Source of the DNA: Paenibacillus sp. LHD-117
GTDB taxonomy: Bacteria > Bacillota > Bacilli > Paenibacillales > Paenibacillaceae
Assembly: GCF_030929555.1 (NCBI RefSeq)
Contig: NZ_JAVFVT010000004.1
Span: 62,001-126,000 of the forward strand
Direction: 5' to 3'
DNA: 64,000 nucleotides
The stretch's first letter is position 1. The number at the start of each line of letters is the position of its first letter. Position numbers and translations under genes: made by a program. Positions 18,623 to 27,562 of this stretch are shown here, in pieces. The notes beneath the pieces were generated by a model. The model saw only the letters and a list, made by a program, of their open reading frames with translations, ran no database searches and had not been told where the DNA came from.

Positions 18623-19903
18623 CTGTTTGATTTTGTCCTCCATCCCTTGCTCCGTCGCTTGGTAAAACGTCTTGCCCGCGATCGGATCCGGAAGGTACTG
18701 CTGCCGAACGTAATGGTTCGGGTAGTCGTGCGGGTACTTGTACCCTTCATGGCCTAGCTGAGCGGAGCCCTTGTAATGCGTATCCCGAAGATGAAGCGGA
18801 ACCTCGGCATTGCCCGCCCGTTCGATCGCGTTCATGACGTTGCCGATCGCGACCGCCGTCGCATTGGACTTCGGACTTTCCACGGCGAACAGAATGGCCT
18901 GCGAGATATTGTATTTGGCTTCCGGCCAGCCGATCTTGTGATAGGCGTCCATGGCCGTCACCGCTTGGATCATCGCTTGCGGATTCGCAAGCCCGATATC
19001 CTCGCTGCAGGCGACAATCAGCCGCCGGATAAACGTCATGGGATCCATGCCGAGCCGCTCCACCGCGTAGAGAAACCAGAATAATGCGGCGTCGCTGGAG
19101 CCCCGCACGCTCTTATGGAAGGCGGACAATACATCGTACTGCGTGGACAGGTCCGCCCGGATGGTCGGCTTGCGGATCGATTCCTGCGCGACTTCGAGCG
19201 TGAGCCGCACGGATCCGTCCGGTTCGGAGGGCGTCGTGACCGCCGCTAGCTCCAGCGCGTTCAGCGCCCGCCTAATGTCGCCGCCTGCCATGGCCGCAAT
19301 ATGGTTTAGCGCATCCTCGTCGGCTTGCAGCGTCATAAAGCCGAGGCCGCGCTCCGTATCCGTCAGCGCCCGTCTCATCGCTTCCAGCGCATGGCGTTCC
19401 TCCAGCGCGTGAAGCTGGAACAACGTCGAGCGCGACAAGAGCGCCCCGTTTACGTGGTGGAACGGATTCTCGGTCGTCGCACCGATGAATATGATGATCC
19501 CTTGCTCGACAGCCGGCAGCAGCGCATCCTGCCTCGACGTGTTGAACCGGTGAACCTCGTCGAGGAACAGGATCGTTTTCCTGCCGTATAACGTCTTATT
19601 GCTCCTGGCCCGGTCGATCACGTCCCGTACGTCCTTGACGGATGCGTCGACCGCGTTCAGCTTGACGAAATCGCCTTTCGTCGTCAACGAAATAATATGG
19701 GCCAGCGTCGTCTTCCCGCAGCCGGGAGGACCGTAAAGCAAAATGGACGATACCTGATCCCCCTGAATGGCCCTTCGCAGCAACTTGCCTTCTCCCACGA
19801 TATGTTCCTGACCGATATATTCATCCAGCGTCCGGGGCCTCATCCGATCCGCCAGCAATTTGGCGCGTGGAGTCTCTTCTTCCTGATAGGTGAACAAATC
19901 CAT
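18599..19903 (-). CDS. rarA: Replication-associated recombination protein RarA (MgsA)
   Basis: 434 residues. AAA+ features: YIGQEHIVGEGKLLRRAI, Walker A LLYGPPGCGKTTLAH, Walker B ILFLDEVHRF, sensor IIFIGATTENPFHHVN. The C-terminal tetramerisation domain carries RGSSDAALFWFLYAVERLGMD and HLRDTHYKGSAQLGHEGYKYPHDYP. It works at stalled replication forks in the cytoplasm. The start ATG at 19903 or TTG at 19915 is ambiguous (AAGGA lies close to the latter). B. subtilis has the same neighbour pair, yrvM (tcdA) and yrvN (rarA). Confidence 0.94.
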   Translation of the reverse strand: MDLFTYQEEETPRAKLLADRMRPRTLDEYIGQEHIVGEGKLLRRAIQGDQVSSILLYGPPGCGKTTLAHIISLTTKGDFVKLNAVDASVKDVRDVIDRARSNKTLYGRKTILFLDEVHRFNTSRQDALLPAVEQGIIIFIGATTENPFHHVNGALLSRSTLFQLHALEERHALEAMRRALTDTERGLGFMTLQADEDALNHIAAMAGGDIRRALNALELAAVTTPSEPDGSVRLTLEVAQESIRKPTIRADLSTQYDVLSAFHKSVRGSSDAALFWFLYAVERLGMDPMTFIRRLIVACSEDIGLANPQAMIQAVTAMDAYHKIGWPEAKYNISQAILFAVESPKSNATAVAIGNVMNAIERAGNAEVPLHLRDTHYKGSAQLGHEGYKYPHDYPNHYVRQQYLPDPIAGKTFYQATEQGMEDKIKQNQQRRST

Positions 19904-20002
19904 ACTGCTACTCAATCCTTCGTACGAAATGATGAATGCTCTCTAAATCATAGCACATCCGCACAAACGTTCGCCACCTGGCCGAATACTGCACAAGATT
20001 CC

Positions 20003-20758
20003 TTAAACGGTCCCCCAATAAAGCTCCGTATCGTACGTCATCGTAACGAGCCCGTCCACCGCACATTGCTTGAAAATGACAGAAAGCCTCTCCATCATCG
20101 GCTCGTAATTCGGATGTCCCGGCAACGGGCAATAGGAGGAGGAAAGCAGCCTTCCCTTCAGACCCTCTTCATCCAAGCGCTGCTCCGATGCAAACACTTC
20201 CAATGCCGGACCGTCATCCGAGAAAAACTCCGATAACGTTTGGCGCGTAATGTTTTTGTGCCCAACCTTCTCGTAATCCGTTCCGTATCGAAGAAGAAGC
20301 TGCTCGAATTGCTCCAGGAATGGCGTGCCCGCCGTCCTTCTGGAGTTCCAAATGAGCGCGACGCGGCCGTCTGGCTTCAAAATCCGGCGAAATTCCTCTC
20401 GGGCGGCCGGACGGTCGAACCAATGGAAGGACTGCGCGCAGACGATATGATGGACGGACTCCTCGGATAAACCCGTACGCTCCGCGGAGCCCGGGCACGA
20501 GGCGTACCGCGGATGGCTGGCGTATTGCTTGATCGCGGCCTCCCGCATCGCTTCGTTCGGTTCCAACGCTACAACGCGGCTTCCCCGGTCCAGAAGCAGC
20601 CCGGAGAATATGCCCGTACCGGCGCCAATATCCGCAATGATGCTGCGGTCGGAGAAACCAACCTTCCCATATAGGAAATCAAGCGCCTTCTGAGGGTAAC
20701 TCGGACGGTACTTCACATACGTGTCGACGCGGTCGGTGAAACGTTCTTTGTTATTCAT
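20003..20758 (-). CDS. Class I SAM-dependent methyltransferase
   Basis: 251 residues. It starts MNNKERFTDRVDTYVKYRPSYP, with motif I IIADIGAGTGIFSGLLLDRG, the acidic loop VVALEPNEAMRE, and motif IV VHHIVCAQSFHWFDR. This is the methyltransferase group with the R-x-DTYVKYRPSYP N-terminus seen in many bacilli. No substrate is known. The ATG at 20758 overlaps the TGA of the preceding VOC gene (ATGA), with GGAGG 10 nt upstream; the long extension to 21070 is rejected. Confidence 0.88.
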   Translation of the reverse strand: MNNKERFTDRVDTYVKYRPSYPQKALDFLYGKVGFSDRSIIADIGAGTGIFSGLLLDRGSRVVALEPNEAMREAAIKQYASHPRYASCPGSAERTGLSEESVHHIVCAQSFHWFDRPAAREEFRRILKPDGRVALIWNSRRTAGTPFLEQFEQLLLRYGTDYEKVGHKNITRQTLSEFFSDDGPALEVFASEQRLDEEGLKGRLLSSSYCPLPGHPNYEPMMERLSVIFKQCAVDGLVTMTYDTELYWGTV

Positions 20759-21165
20759 CTCGATTCGTCCTCCTTCGAATGCCATGGCTTGCTTACGTAT
20801 TCCAGAAACTCCAGCCGATTCCCGAACGGATCCTTCGCGAACAATCGGCGAATGCCCTCTTCTTCCCGCAGCTCGTCGTCCAGCGCTTGAACGCCGGATG
20901 CGATGAGGTTCGAACGGAGCGAAGCCAAATCGTCCACGGCAAATCCGGGATGCGCTTTCTCGGCCGGCCGAAATTCCTTTTGGACTCCGACATGAACCTG
21001 GCTGCTTCCGCACTGGAACCAAACACCCCCGCGGGCTTGCAGGCTTTCCGGTTTGCGGAGCTCCGGCCATCCCAGAATCGATCCATAGAAACGTCTAGCC
21101 TCCTCCTCGCAGCCCGGCGGCGCGGCCAGCTGCACATGGTCGATGCCAATAAATCGAAACGTCAC
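20755..21165 (-). CDS. VOC (glyoxalase/bleomycin-resistance) family protein
   Basis: 136 residues from the GTG at 21165 (GGAGGTG 6 nt upstream). It has a beta-alpha-beta-beta-beta repeat pattern: FRFIGIDHVQLAAPPGCEEEARRFYGSILGW, the middle strand GVWFQCGSSQVHVGVQ, then HPGFAVDDLASLRSNL and the end motif KDPFGNRLEFLEYV. Metal ligands His (near residue 8), His (HVGV, HPGF) and Glu (LEFLE) are in place. It could be a dioxygenase, glyoxalase or drug-binding protein. It is translationally coupled to the downstream methyltransferase, which hints at a shared substrate. Confidence 0.85.
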   Translation of the reverse strand: MTFRFIGIDHVQLAAPPGCEEEARRFYGSILGWPELRKPESLQARGGVWFQCGSSQVHVGVQKEFRPAEKAHPGFAVDDLASLRSNLIASGVQALDDELREEEGIRRLFAKDPFGNRLEFLEYVSKPWHSKEDESR

Positions 21166-21415
21166 TGCGATCACCTCCCTCAAGGCACATCGGTGCCGGA
21201 TGATAAACCTCACACGCTTTTTTCGTTTCACCTAATGAAACACAGTTCCATTTAATCACCTTTATTTTATCCCATTTTTGGTAACCGCACAATCATAAAT
21301 CCGAACTAAATATCCAGGACAAAATCGGGACGGAGATCGGGCTTTGTCATGATGCGCGTTCAACGCTACGGACTCAAATCCCCTTATTCGCGATATTTCG
21401 GCGAGCCCATCGATG

Positions 21416-21460
21416 AAAAAAAACCGCCGTCGAACGGGAACATGTCCCGTTCAACGGCGG
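21416..21460 (-). terminator. Terminator after the YdeI-like gene
   Basis: On the minus strand CCGCCGTTGAACGGGA pairs with TCCCGTTCGACGGCGG, with one mismatch, followed by eight T residues. Confidence 0.9.
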
Positions 21461-21475
21461 CTTTAGGCGATTGGA

Positions 21476-22159
21476 TTATGATTTGTCCGTCGGACGTTTC
21501 AATCCTTGCTCCAGCTTCTCTACGGTCGAAGCGACCCGCTTGGCGCGGGTATCCTCGCGCTTCGCGTCCAAAACCCAGCGAAGATAGTCCCGCTTCATGG
21601 AATCGGTAAGCGTGCCGTAAAAGTCGACTGCCGCGGGTGAAGACTGAAGCGCTGCTGCCAAGTCGTCCGGCATGTCGGGCACGGGGGCTCCAACCGTATA
21701 GAACACGCTGCCATCGGAAGCAGGCTGCCCTTGCCGGTTCGAACGCGAGGGACGGGATGTCGCCGCGCCTTCCGGACGGTAGCGCATGGCCGACCATGTC
21801 TCGTTCATGGAGACGCTCGCGACGCCTTCCACGCCTAGCGTCTTCAAGAATCGCCAGCCGCTGTCCCGGTTAATGTCGGTCTTTACCTTGGACGTGCCTT
21901 TCGGATAGCTGATCCACAGCAGCCCATCCGGCTTCACGGCGCGCACGGCTATGGCAGCCGTTTCCATAAGCTCTGCCATGGACCACACGAACAGATGCAC
22001 ATAATCGTAGGATCCGGCCTCAAGCTCGGCATCAGCCGACTCACTCGCAGACTCCGGCAAGCCCAGCTCCCGCAACGCTTCGTAGCCTTCGGGCGGATTC
22101 AGGACGATCGCCCTAGCCCCTTCCGAGAGGTGCAGCTTTCGAATCAGGTCTTCGTTCAT
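21476..22159 (-). CDS. DUF3052-like / YdeI-OmpD-associated fusion protein
   Basis: 227 residues in two parts. Residues 1-115 resemble the DUF3052 type, with GARAIVLNPPEGYEALRELG, YDYVHLFVWSMAELME and LLWISYPKGTSKVKTDINRD, a small alpha/beta domain. Residues about 155-227 match the YdeI-like group (PDDLAAALQSSPAAVDFYGTL, then RDYLRWVLDAKREDTRAKRV), linked elsewhere to bacteriocin protection. A Ser/Arg-rich linker joins them. It lies 2 nt downstream of tcdA. The function is unknown; the call rests on motif memory. Confidence 0.72.
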   Translation of the reverse strand: MNEDLIRKLHLSEGARAIVLNPPEGYEALRELGLPESASESADAELEAGSYDYVHLFVWSMAELMETAAIAVRAVKPDGLLWISYPKGTSKVKTDINRDSGWRFLKTLGVEGVASVSMNETWSAMRYRPEGAATSRPSRSNRQGQPASDGSVFYTVGAPVPDMPDDLAAALQSSPAAVDFYGTLTDSMKRDYLRWVLDAKREDTRAKRVASTVEKLEQGLKRPTDKS

Positions 22160-22161
22160 GG

Positions 22162-22911
22162 TTAGTTGCCCCCGGAAGCTAGCAAATCCTTCACGACGAC
22201 GCTCACCATGATCAGTCCCGCGACGGGCGGAACGAACGCGTTGCTGGACGGCGGCTGCTGCGCCTTCCGGATTTCCGGCGCGTTATCCGGCACGATGCGC
22301 TGCGTAACGTCCTCGCGCGGCTTCATCGGCTCCTCGTCGGAGAAGACGACCTTGACGCCTTTTTTGATGCCGTCCTTGCGAAGCTTCGTTCGGACGACGC
22401 GCGCGATCGGATCGGTATGCGTCTTGGAAATGTCCGCCACCCGGAACCTCGACGGATCCATCTTGTTCGCCGCGCCCATGCTGGAGATGACCGGAATGCC
22501 GCGCTCCAGGCATTGTTTGATCAGATGTACCTTGTAGATGATCGTATCGGACGCGTCGACCACGTAATCAAGCGGGTACTCGAACAACTTCTCGTACGTT
22601 TCTTCCGTGTAGAACATTCGCAAGGAAATAACGTCGCATTCCGGGTTGATCAGCTTGATCCGGTCTCTCATCAAATCCGCCTTCGGCTGGCCGACCGTCG
22701 TCATCAGCGCGTGGATCTGGCGGTTGATATTCGTAATGTCGACAACGTCCTTGTCGATCAGGATAATGCGGCCGACGCCGGTACGAGCCAGCGCCTCCGC
22801 GGCGATGGAGCCGACGCCGCCGATGCCGAGCACGGCAACCGTGCTGCCTTTCATCCGCTCAAGGCCTTCGGGGCCAATCGCCAGTTCCGTTCGCGAGAAT
22901 TGGTGCAGCAT
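22162..22911 (-). CDS. tcdA: tRNA threonylcarbamoyladenosine dehydratase TcdA
   Basis: 249 residues, an E1-like adenylating enzyme. The nucleotide loop VAVLGIGGVGSIAAEALARTGVG, the arginine-containing NINRQIHALMTTVG, VVDASDTIIYKVHLIKQC and the end PSSNAFVPPVAGLIM are all diagnostic. It cyclises t6A37 of ANN-decoding tRNAs to the hydantoin-type ct6A with ATP. The ATG at 22911 has AAGGAGG 8 nt upstream. The neighbour is aspS, as for yrvM in B. subtilis. Confidence 0.93.
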   Translation of the reverse strand: MLHQFSRTELAIGPEGLERMKGSTVAVLGIGGVGSIAAEALARTGVGRIILIDKDVVDITNINRQIHALMTTVGQPKADLMRDRIKLINPECDVISLRMFYTEETYEKLFEYPLDYVVDASDTIIYKVHLIKQCLERGIPVISSMGAANKMDPSRFRVADISKTHTDPIARVVRTKLRKDGIKKGVKVVFSDEEPMKPREDVTQRIVPDNAPEIRKAQQPPSSNAFVPPVAGLIMVSVVVKDLLASGGN

Positions 22912-22944
22912 GTGTGCCGCCTCCTTCATCTATCTAACCGATTA

Positions 22945-24762
22945 TTATTCTTTGGACTCGCCTGCAGCGGCGCCAGCTGCCGCCGCAACCGGCTTCGGCT
23001 TCACGACGGTGCGGATGTGCAGCTGCTCCAGTTGGGAGAGCTCCACCTCGGACGGCGCGTCGCAAAGCAGATCCGTCGCGCTTGCCGTTTTCGGGAAGGC
23101 GATCGTCTCTCTCAGGTTCGTGCGGCCCGCAAGCAGCATGACGATGCGGTCGAAGCCGAATGCGATGCCGCCGTGCGGAGGCGTGCCGAACTCGAACGCG
23201 TCAAGCAGGAAGCCGAATTTCTCTTGCGCTTCTTCCATGGAGAAGCCGAGCGCTTTAAACATTTTTTCCTGCACGTCGCGTTTGTAGATCCGCATGGAGC
23301 CGCCGCCTACTTCGTAGCCGTTCAGCACAAGGTCGTACGCTTGCGCGCGGATCTTGCCCGGATCGGTCTCGAAGTAATGCAAGTCGTCTTCGTTCGGACG
23401 CGTGAACGGATGATGCTCCGCCACGTAACGTTTGGAATCCTCGTCCCAACCAAGCAGCGGGAAGTCGACGACCCAGGCAAACTTGAACTTGGATTCGTCG
23501 ATCAGACCGAGATCGCGTCCGAGCTTCAGGCGCAGGTTGCCGAGAACGTCGGCAACGACCTTCGGTTTGTCCGCGGAGAACGTTAGCAGGTCGCCTTCCT
23601 CGACGCCAAGACGCTCCGTCAGCGCCGCGATCTCTTCTTCCTTCAGGAACTTCACGATCGGACCGCGCCATTCGCCGTCCTTGACCGTGATCCAAGCCAG
23701 ACCTTTGCCGCCGTAGCGCGCCGCGAACGGCTGCAGATCGTCAAGCTCCTTGCGGCTCCAGCTCGCGCAGCCCTTCGCGTTCAGCGCCTTCACGACGCCG
23801 CCGCCCGCCGCTACGCTCGCGAATACTTTCACTTCGCTGCTCGCGACGATATCGGTAATATCCTCGATTTCGAGGCCGAAGCGCAGATCCGGCTTGTCGG
23901 AGCCGTATTTGTTCATGGCGTCGGCGTACGTGATGCGTTGGAACGGAAGCTCAAGCTCCACGCCCAGCGTCTCGCGGAGCAGTCTCGCGGACAATTGCTC
24001 CATCATGCCGAGCAATTGGTCCTGCGACAGGAACGATGTCTCGATGTCGACCTGCGTGAACTCGGGCTGGCGGTCTGCGCGAAGATCTTCGTCTCGGAAG
24101 CAACGGGCGATCTGGTAGTAACGTTCCAACCCGCCGACCATAAGAAGCTGCTTGAAAATTTGCGGCGATTGCGGCAGGGCAAAAAATTCGCCTTCGTGCA
24201 CGCGGCTCGGCACGAGGTAATCGCGCGCGCCTTCCGGCGTGCTCTTCGTCAAGATCGGCGTCTCGACTTCGATGAAACCTTCGCCGTCAAGGAAGTCGCG
24301 GAAGATCTTCGCGGATTTGGAACGAAGAAGAAGCGTCTTCTGCATTTCCGGACGGCGCAGATCAAGATAACGGTATTTCAGGCGGAGCGATTCGTCGACC
24401 TCAACGCCGTCCTCGATCGGGAACGGAGGCGTCTTCGCCGCGTTCATCACTTCGATTTCGGTTACGCGGATTTCGATCTCGCCTGTCGCCAGGTTCGCGT
24501 TGTACGTTTCGGGATCGCGCTCGACTACCTTGCCGCTGACGGCAAGCACGTATTCGTTCCGCGCGCGGTCGGCAACCGCAAGGGCATCGCCGGAGAAATC
24601 CGGGTTGAACACGATCTGGACGATACCGGTACGGTCGCGCAGGTCAATGAACAATACGCCTCCAAGGTCGCGACGGCGCTGTACCCAGCCGTTCAGCGTT
24701 ACGGTCTGCCCTACGTCTGCTTTCGTCAATGTTCCGCAGCTATGCGTCTTTAACATCATCAT
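22945..24762 (-). CDS. aspS: Aspartate--tRNA ligase
   Basis: About 605 residues, the bacterial type with a GAD insertion. It has an OB-fold anticodon domain with [24 protein letters not shown], class II motif 2 [19 protein letters not shown], motif 3 [15 protein letters not shown], and [11 protein letters not shown]. Four ATG codons in a row (24765-24756) follow AAGGAG; the second (24762) has 7-nt spacing and is used here. The C-terminal tail is Ala/Pro-rich. It is cotranscribed with hisS (43 nt upstream) and is therefore under the hisS T-box. Whether it also charges tRNA-Asn cannot be told from sequence. Confidence 0.96.
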   Translation of the reverse strand: MMMLKTHSCGTLTKADVGQTVTLNGWVQRRRDLGGVLFIDLRDRTGIVQIVFNPDFSGDALAVADRARNEYVLAVSGKVVERDPETYNANLATGEIEIRVTEIEVMNAAKTPPFPIEDGVEVDESLRLKYRYLDLRRPEMQKTLLLRSKSAKIFRDFLDGEGFIEVETPILTKSTPEGARDYLVPSRVHEGEFFALPQSPQIFKQLLMVGGLERYYQIARCFRDEDLRADRQPEFTQVDIETSFLSQDQLLGMMEQLSARLLRETLGVELELPFQRITYADAMNKYGSDKPDLRFGLEIEDITDIVASSEVKVFASVAAGGGVVKALNAKGCASWSRKELDDLQPFAARYGGKGLAWITVKDGEWRGPIVKFLKEEEIAALTERLGVEEGDLLTFSADKPKVVADVLGNLRLKLGRDLGLIDESKFKFAWVVDFPLLGWDEDSKRYVAEHHPFTRPNEDDLHYFETDPGKIRAQAYDLVLNGYEVGGGSMRIYKRDVQEKMFKALGFSMEEAQEKFGFLLDAFEFGTPPHGGIAFGFDRIVMLLAGRTNLRETIAFPKTASATDLLCDAPSEVELSQLEQLHIRTVVKPKPVAAAAGAAAGESKE

Positions 24763-24805
24763 CATCAAACTCCTTATTATCAAGTATTAGAGGTTGTTCA
24801 ATCTA

Positions 24806-26053
24806 TTATTTCGAAAGTTCGTCGGCCAAAACGGAGATGGCTACCATGCGTTGGTCGCCTGTCGCCATTTCCTTCAGCGCGATTTCGCCGCGCGCAAGCT
24901 CATCGTCTCCAAGAATGGCCGTGAACTTCGCGCCGAGACGGTCTGCCGACTTCAGCTGGGCCTTCATCTTGCGGCTTTGATAATCGCGTTCCGCCCGGAT
25001 GCCGCGTGTCCGAAGCTGGTAGATGACCTTCGACACTTCGCGGTCCGCCGCTTCTCCAAGCGCAACGAGGTAGACGTCGATGCCGTGCAATTCCGGCAGT
25101 TCGGTCTGTTGGTGCTCCAGCAGCAGAACCGTGCGCTCTAGGCCGATGCCGAAGCCGACGCCCGGCTGATCCGGCCCGCCGATATCGGCGACAAGTCCGT
25201 TATAACGACCGCCGCCGCCGATCGTATCGATGGCGCCGATGCCTTCCGCCTTGAACTCGAACGCCGTATGCGTGTAATAGTCGAGGCCGCGTACGAGACG
25301 GTGATTGATCTCATACGGGATGTCCATGTCGGTCAGGCATGCCTGAACCTTCTCGAAGTGGATCCGGCATTCCTCGTCCAAGCTATCCAGAATGGAAGGC
25401 GCGTCCGTGAAATGCGCTTGGTCGGTCTTGCAGTCCAGCACGCGGAGCGGATTGCGCTCCATACGCGATTGGCAATCCTTGCAGAGCAATTCGCGCTTCG
25501 GTTCGAGGAAAGCCAGCAGACGTTCGCGGAACGCCGCGCGCACCGCCGGCGTGCCGACGGAATTCAACTCGACGCGGACGCCTTTCAGGCCAACCTCCGT
25601 ATAGAACGTATAACCCAAAGCGATGACTTCCGCATCCAGCGCCGCATCGACCGCCCCGATCGCCTCCACGCCGAACTGGTGGAACTGCCGGTAACGGCCT
25701 GCCTGCGCGCGCTCGTACCGGAACATCGGTCCGATGTAATACAGCTTCGTCAAATCCGGTTCGCCGAACAGCTTGTTCTCGACGTAACCTCGGACGACGC
25801 CCGCCGTTCCTTCGGGCCTCAGCGTCAAGCTGCGATCGCCGCGGTCGGTGAAGGTGTACATCTCCTTCTCGACGATATCCGTCGTTTCGCCTACGCCGCG
25901 CTGGAACAGCTCCGTCGATTCGAACATTGGCGTGCGAATCTCGCGGAAGTTGAAGCGCCTGCAGATATCTCGAGCCTTGCCTTCGACGTATTGCCATCTC
26001 TCTACCGCGCCAGGCAGGATATCCTGCGTGCCGGGCGACTTTTGAAATTTCAT
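24806..26053 (-). CDS. hisS: Histidine--tRNA ligase
   Basis: 415 residues, the usual bacterial length. It begins KFQKSPGTQDILPG, has motif 2 MFRYERAQAGRYRQFHQFG, the histidine-specific loops RGLDYYTHTAFEF and GGGGRYNGL, and a C-terminal anticodon-binding domain (IDVYLVALGEAADREV onward). The ATG at 26053 follows TTAGGAGG. A T-box leader precedes it and probably controls both hisS and aspS in response to uncharged tRNA-His. Confidence 0.96.
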   Translation of the reverse strand: MKFQKSPGTQDILPGAVERWQYVEGKARDICRRFNFREIRTPMFESTELFQRGVGETTDIVEKEMYTFTDRGDRSLTLRPEGTAGVVRGYVENKLFGEPDLTKLYYIGPMFRYERAQAGRYRQFHQFGVEAIGAVDAALDAEVIALGYTFYTEVGLKGVRVELNSVGTPAVRAAFRERLLAFLEPKRELLCKDCQSRMERNPLRVLDCKTDQAHFTDAPSILDSLDEECRIHFEKVQACLTDMDIPYEINHRLVRGLDYYTHTAFEFKAEGIGAIDTIGGGGRYNGLVADIGGPDQPGVGFGIGLERTVLLLEHQQTELPELHGIDVYLVALGEAADREVSKVIYQLRTRGIRAERDYQSRKMKAQLKSADRLGAKFTAILGDDELARGEIALKEMATGDQRMVAISVLADELSK

Positions 26054-26085
26054 CCCTTATTCCTCCTAACACTGCTTCTTAAAAA

Positions 26086-26410
26086 ACCAAAAAACTCCCG
26101 TCCCCCGCGGCATTCGCTGCCGCAAGGGACGAGAGTTGTAGCTCCCGTGGTACCACCCACATTCCGAACCTTCGATGTGACGTTAAATCCGCATCAAAAC
26201 ATTCGCTCCAGAACGGGTAACGTCCGTCATTCGCAGTTCGGCTAATAACGCTTGCGTTCGCGCCGGCGCTAAAGCGCGGCATGAGCAAGCCGTTCACCGT
26301 CTGTTCTCGGGGAGGTTCTTCATTCGACCGGTATAAGGACGCTTGCAGCCTTGGCGCCCCTCTCTGCGTATCCCAAGAGGAATTACTTTGTCCCGTCATT
26401 GAATCCATAT
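26086..26410 (-). promoter_or_regulatory. T-box leader of hisS-aspS
   Basis: On the minus strand the T-box motif GGGTGGTACCACGG (about 26158-26145) is followed by a terminator (AACTCTCGTCCC pairing with GGGACGGGAGTT, then a T-run, about 26137-26086). More than 200 nt of structured leader lies upstream. The specifier was not identified by eye; a His codon (CAY) is expected. The upstream limit is approximate. From the leader to about 26640 I see only AT-rich sequence with short hairpins. Confidence 0.88.
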
Positions 26411-26641
26411 AACAATAGTGATTGTAATTGTACAGTCCACTGTACCGAAAGTCAAGGGACAGACGCAAGGACGGATAAGGACAGAAAAAAACCTGCATTC
26501 CGTATGCAGGTCCAAAGTAATTTATATTTTAAAAAAGGGGGTCGAGATTTATTATAGGTTAACGATGTTAAACGAACGTTAGCGTTTGATTACAGGAATA
26601 TTACAATTTCGTAAGCGTTTTACTGACAGACTCCCCGAGTC

Positions 26642-26809
26642 CTACAATCCAAAGCCCGGTCGCCGGATCGTCTGAGATCGTCCGCCCCATTGCTCGGTTG
26701 CCGCGATGTCCGCCTCCAGCTCCGCCATGATGCGGGCCTCCCGGAGATCGGGCAGCATCAGCTGCCTCGTGGTCCGTTCCAGTCCTTGTTCCTTCCTGGA
26801 TTGATGCAT
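26642..26809 (-). CDS. Small hypothetical protein
   Basis: 55 residues from the ATG at 26809, with a strong GGAGG 8 nt upstream, which is the main reason to accept it. It is hydrophilic, with RTTRQLMLPDLREARIMAEL as a likely helix and a basic C-terminus (RSQTIRRPGFGL). No membrane segment or signal peptide. No family is recognised. It stands alone between dtd and the hisS leader. Confidence 0.55.
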   Translation of the reverse strand: MHQSRKEQGLERTTRQLMLPDLREARIMAELEADIAATEQWGGRSQTIRRPGFGL

Positions 26810-26882
26810 GTCTATTACCTCCAATAAGGGAATGTTCGATTTGTATTGATCTCTCCCTTATTGTTGCCCCGACTGCCCCACC

Positions 26883-27326
26883 TTAAGCACCGCTTTCCAA
26901 AATTAACGTGACGGGACCGTCATTGCAAAGCGAAACTTCCATCATCGCCCCGAACCGGCCGGTCTCGACCTTCAGTCCGAGTCCGCGCAGCGTCTCGTTA
27001 AACGCGTCGTAAAGCTCTTCGGCCTGCTCGGGCCTGGCGGCCGCCATGAAGTTAGGCCTCCGGCCCTTCCGGCAATCCCCGTATAACGTGAATTGCGAGA
27101 TCGACAGGATCGAGCCTCCGACATCCAACACCGAGAAGTTCATCTTCTCCGCCTCGTCCTCGAAAATACGCAGCCCGGCCATCTTGTCCGCCATCCACCG
27201 TACGTCTTGCATCGTATCCTCGTGGGTCAGCCCAACGAGAAGAACGAGACCGCGGTCGATTGCCCCGACGATCTCGCCCTCCACGGATACTTTGGCTTCC
27301 TTGCTTCGCTGCACGACAACTCTCAC
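26883..27326 (-). CDS. dtd: D-aminoacyl-tRNA deacylase
   Basis: 147 residues from the GTG at 27326 (AAGGAG 8 nt upstream), matching the family start [17 protein letters not shown]. It has the active-site [15 protein letters not shown] and the cis Gly-Pro-like [11 protein letters not shown] at the end. It hydrolyses D-amino acids (and glycine) from mischarged tRNA. An in-frame extension to 27365 (reading [10 protein letters not shown]...) is produced by the end of repeat copy 3 and is rejected. B. subtilis has dtd next to relA too. Confidence 0.94.
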   Translation of the reverse strand: MRVVVQRSKEAKVSVEGEIVGAIDRGLVLLVGLTHEDTMQDVRWMADKMAGLRIFEDEAEKMNFSVLDVGGSILSISQFTLYGDCRKGRRPNFMAAARPEQAEELYDAFNETLRGLGLKVETGRFGAMMEVSLCNDGPVTLILESGA

Positions 27327-27350
27327 AACCAAATCTCCTTTTTTAAGGTT

Positions 27351-27556
27351 GTTTAAAAAATCCAATTTTGATCACGAAGCTTTAACTGAAAGCTTATTCG
27401 ACATCGAATCTTGAATTCAGCCGGAACTAAGCATATGCTTTCGAAGTATGTTTCCTCCGGAAACATTGCAGGTGCTCACGTAGTTCCACTACGCTCCGCA
27501 CCTCATTTCCTAGCTTCATCCAATCTTCTCGGTGCTGAAAATCGGATTTTTTGAAC
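27351..27556 (+). repeat. Dispersed element, copy 3 (long type, 206 bp)
   Basis: Starts GTTTAAAAAATCCAATTTTG and ends AAAATCGGATTTTTTGAAC. The central hairpin AGGTGC...CGTAGT-TCC-ACTACG...GCACCT is fully paired, including an outer GGTGC/GCACC stem that is mismatched in other copies. Compared with the short type it carries an extra segment with the palindrome AAGCATATGCTT and the hairpin ATGTTTCC-TCC-GGAAACAT. It fills the gap between relA (stop 27563) and dtd (start 27326). Confidence 0.88.
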
Positions 27557-27562
27557 CCGCAA

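Noticed and set aside
14667..22159. The accessory block as a genomic island or prophage
   Set aside because: No integrase, transposase, tRNA border or phage gene is seen, base composition looks like the surroundings, and conserved genes (rarA) lie inside it.
26529..26600. AT-rich stretch with GTTAAC-type inverted repeats as a replication or regulatory site
   Set aside because: Only short, imperfect hairpins with no DnaA-box cluster or promoter spacing; there is no firm basis to name it.
27327..27365. N-terminal extension of Dtd reading [10 protein letters not shown]
   Set aside because: It is formed by the end of repeat copy 3; the ribosome site and the family start support the GTG at 27326.
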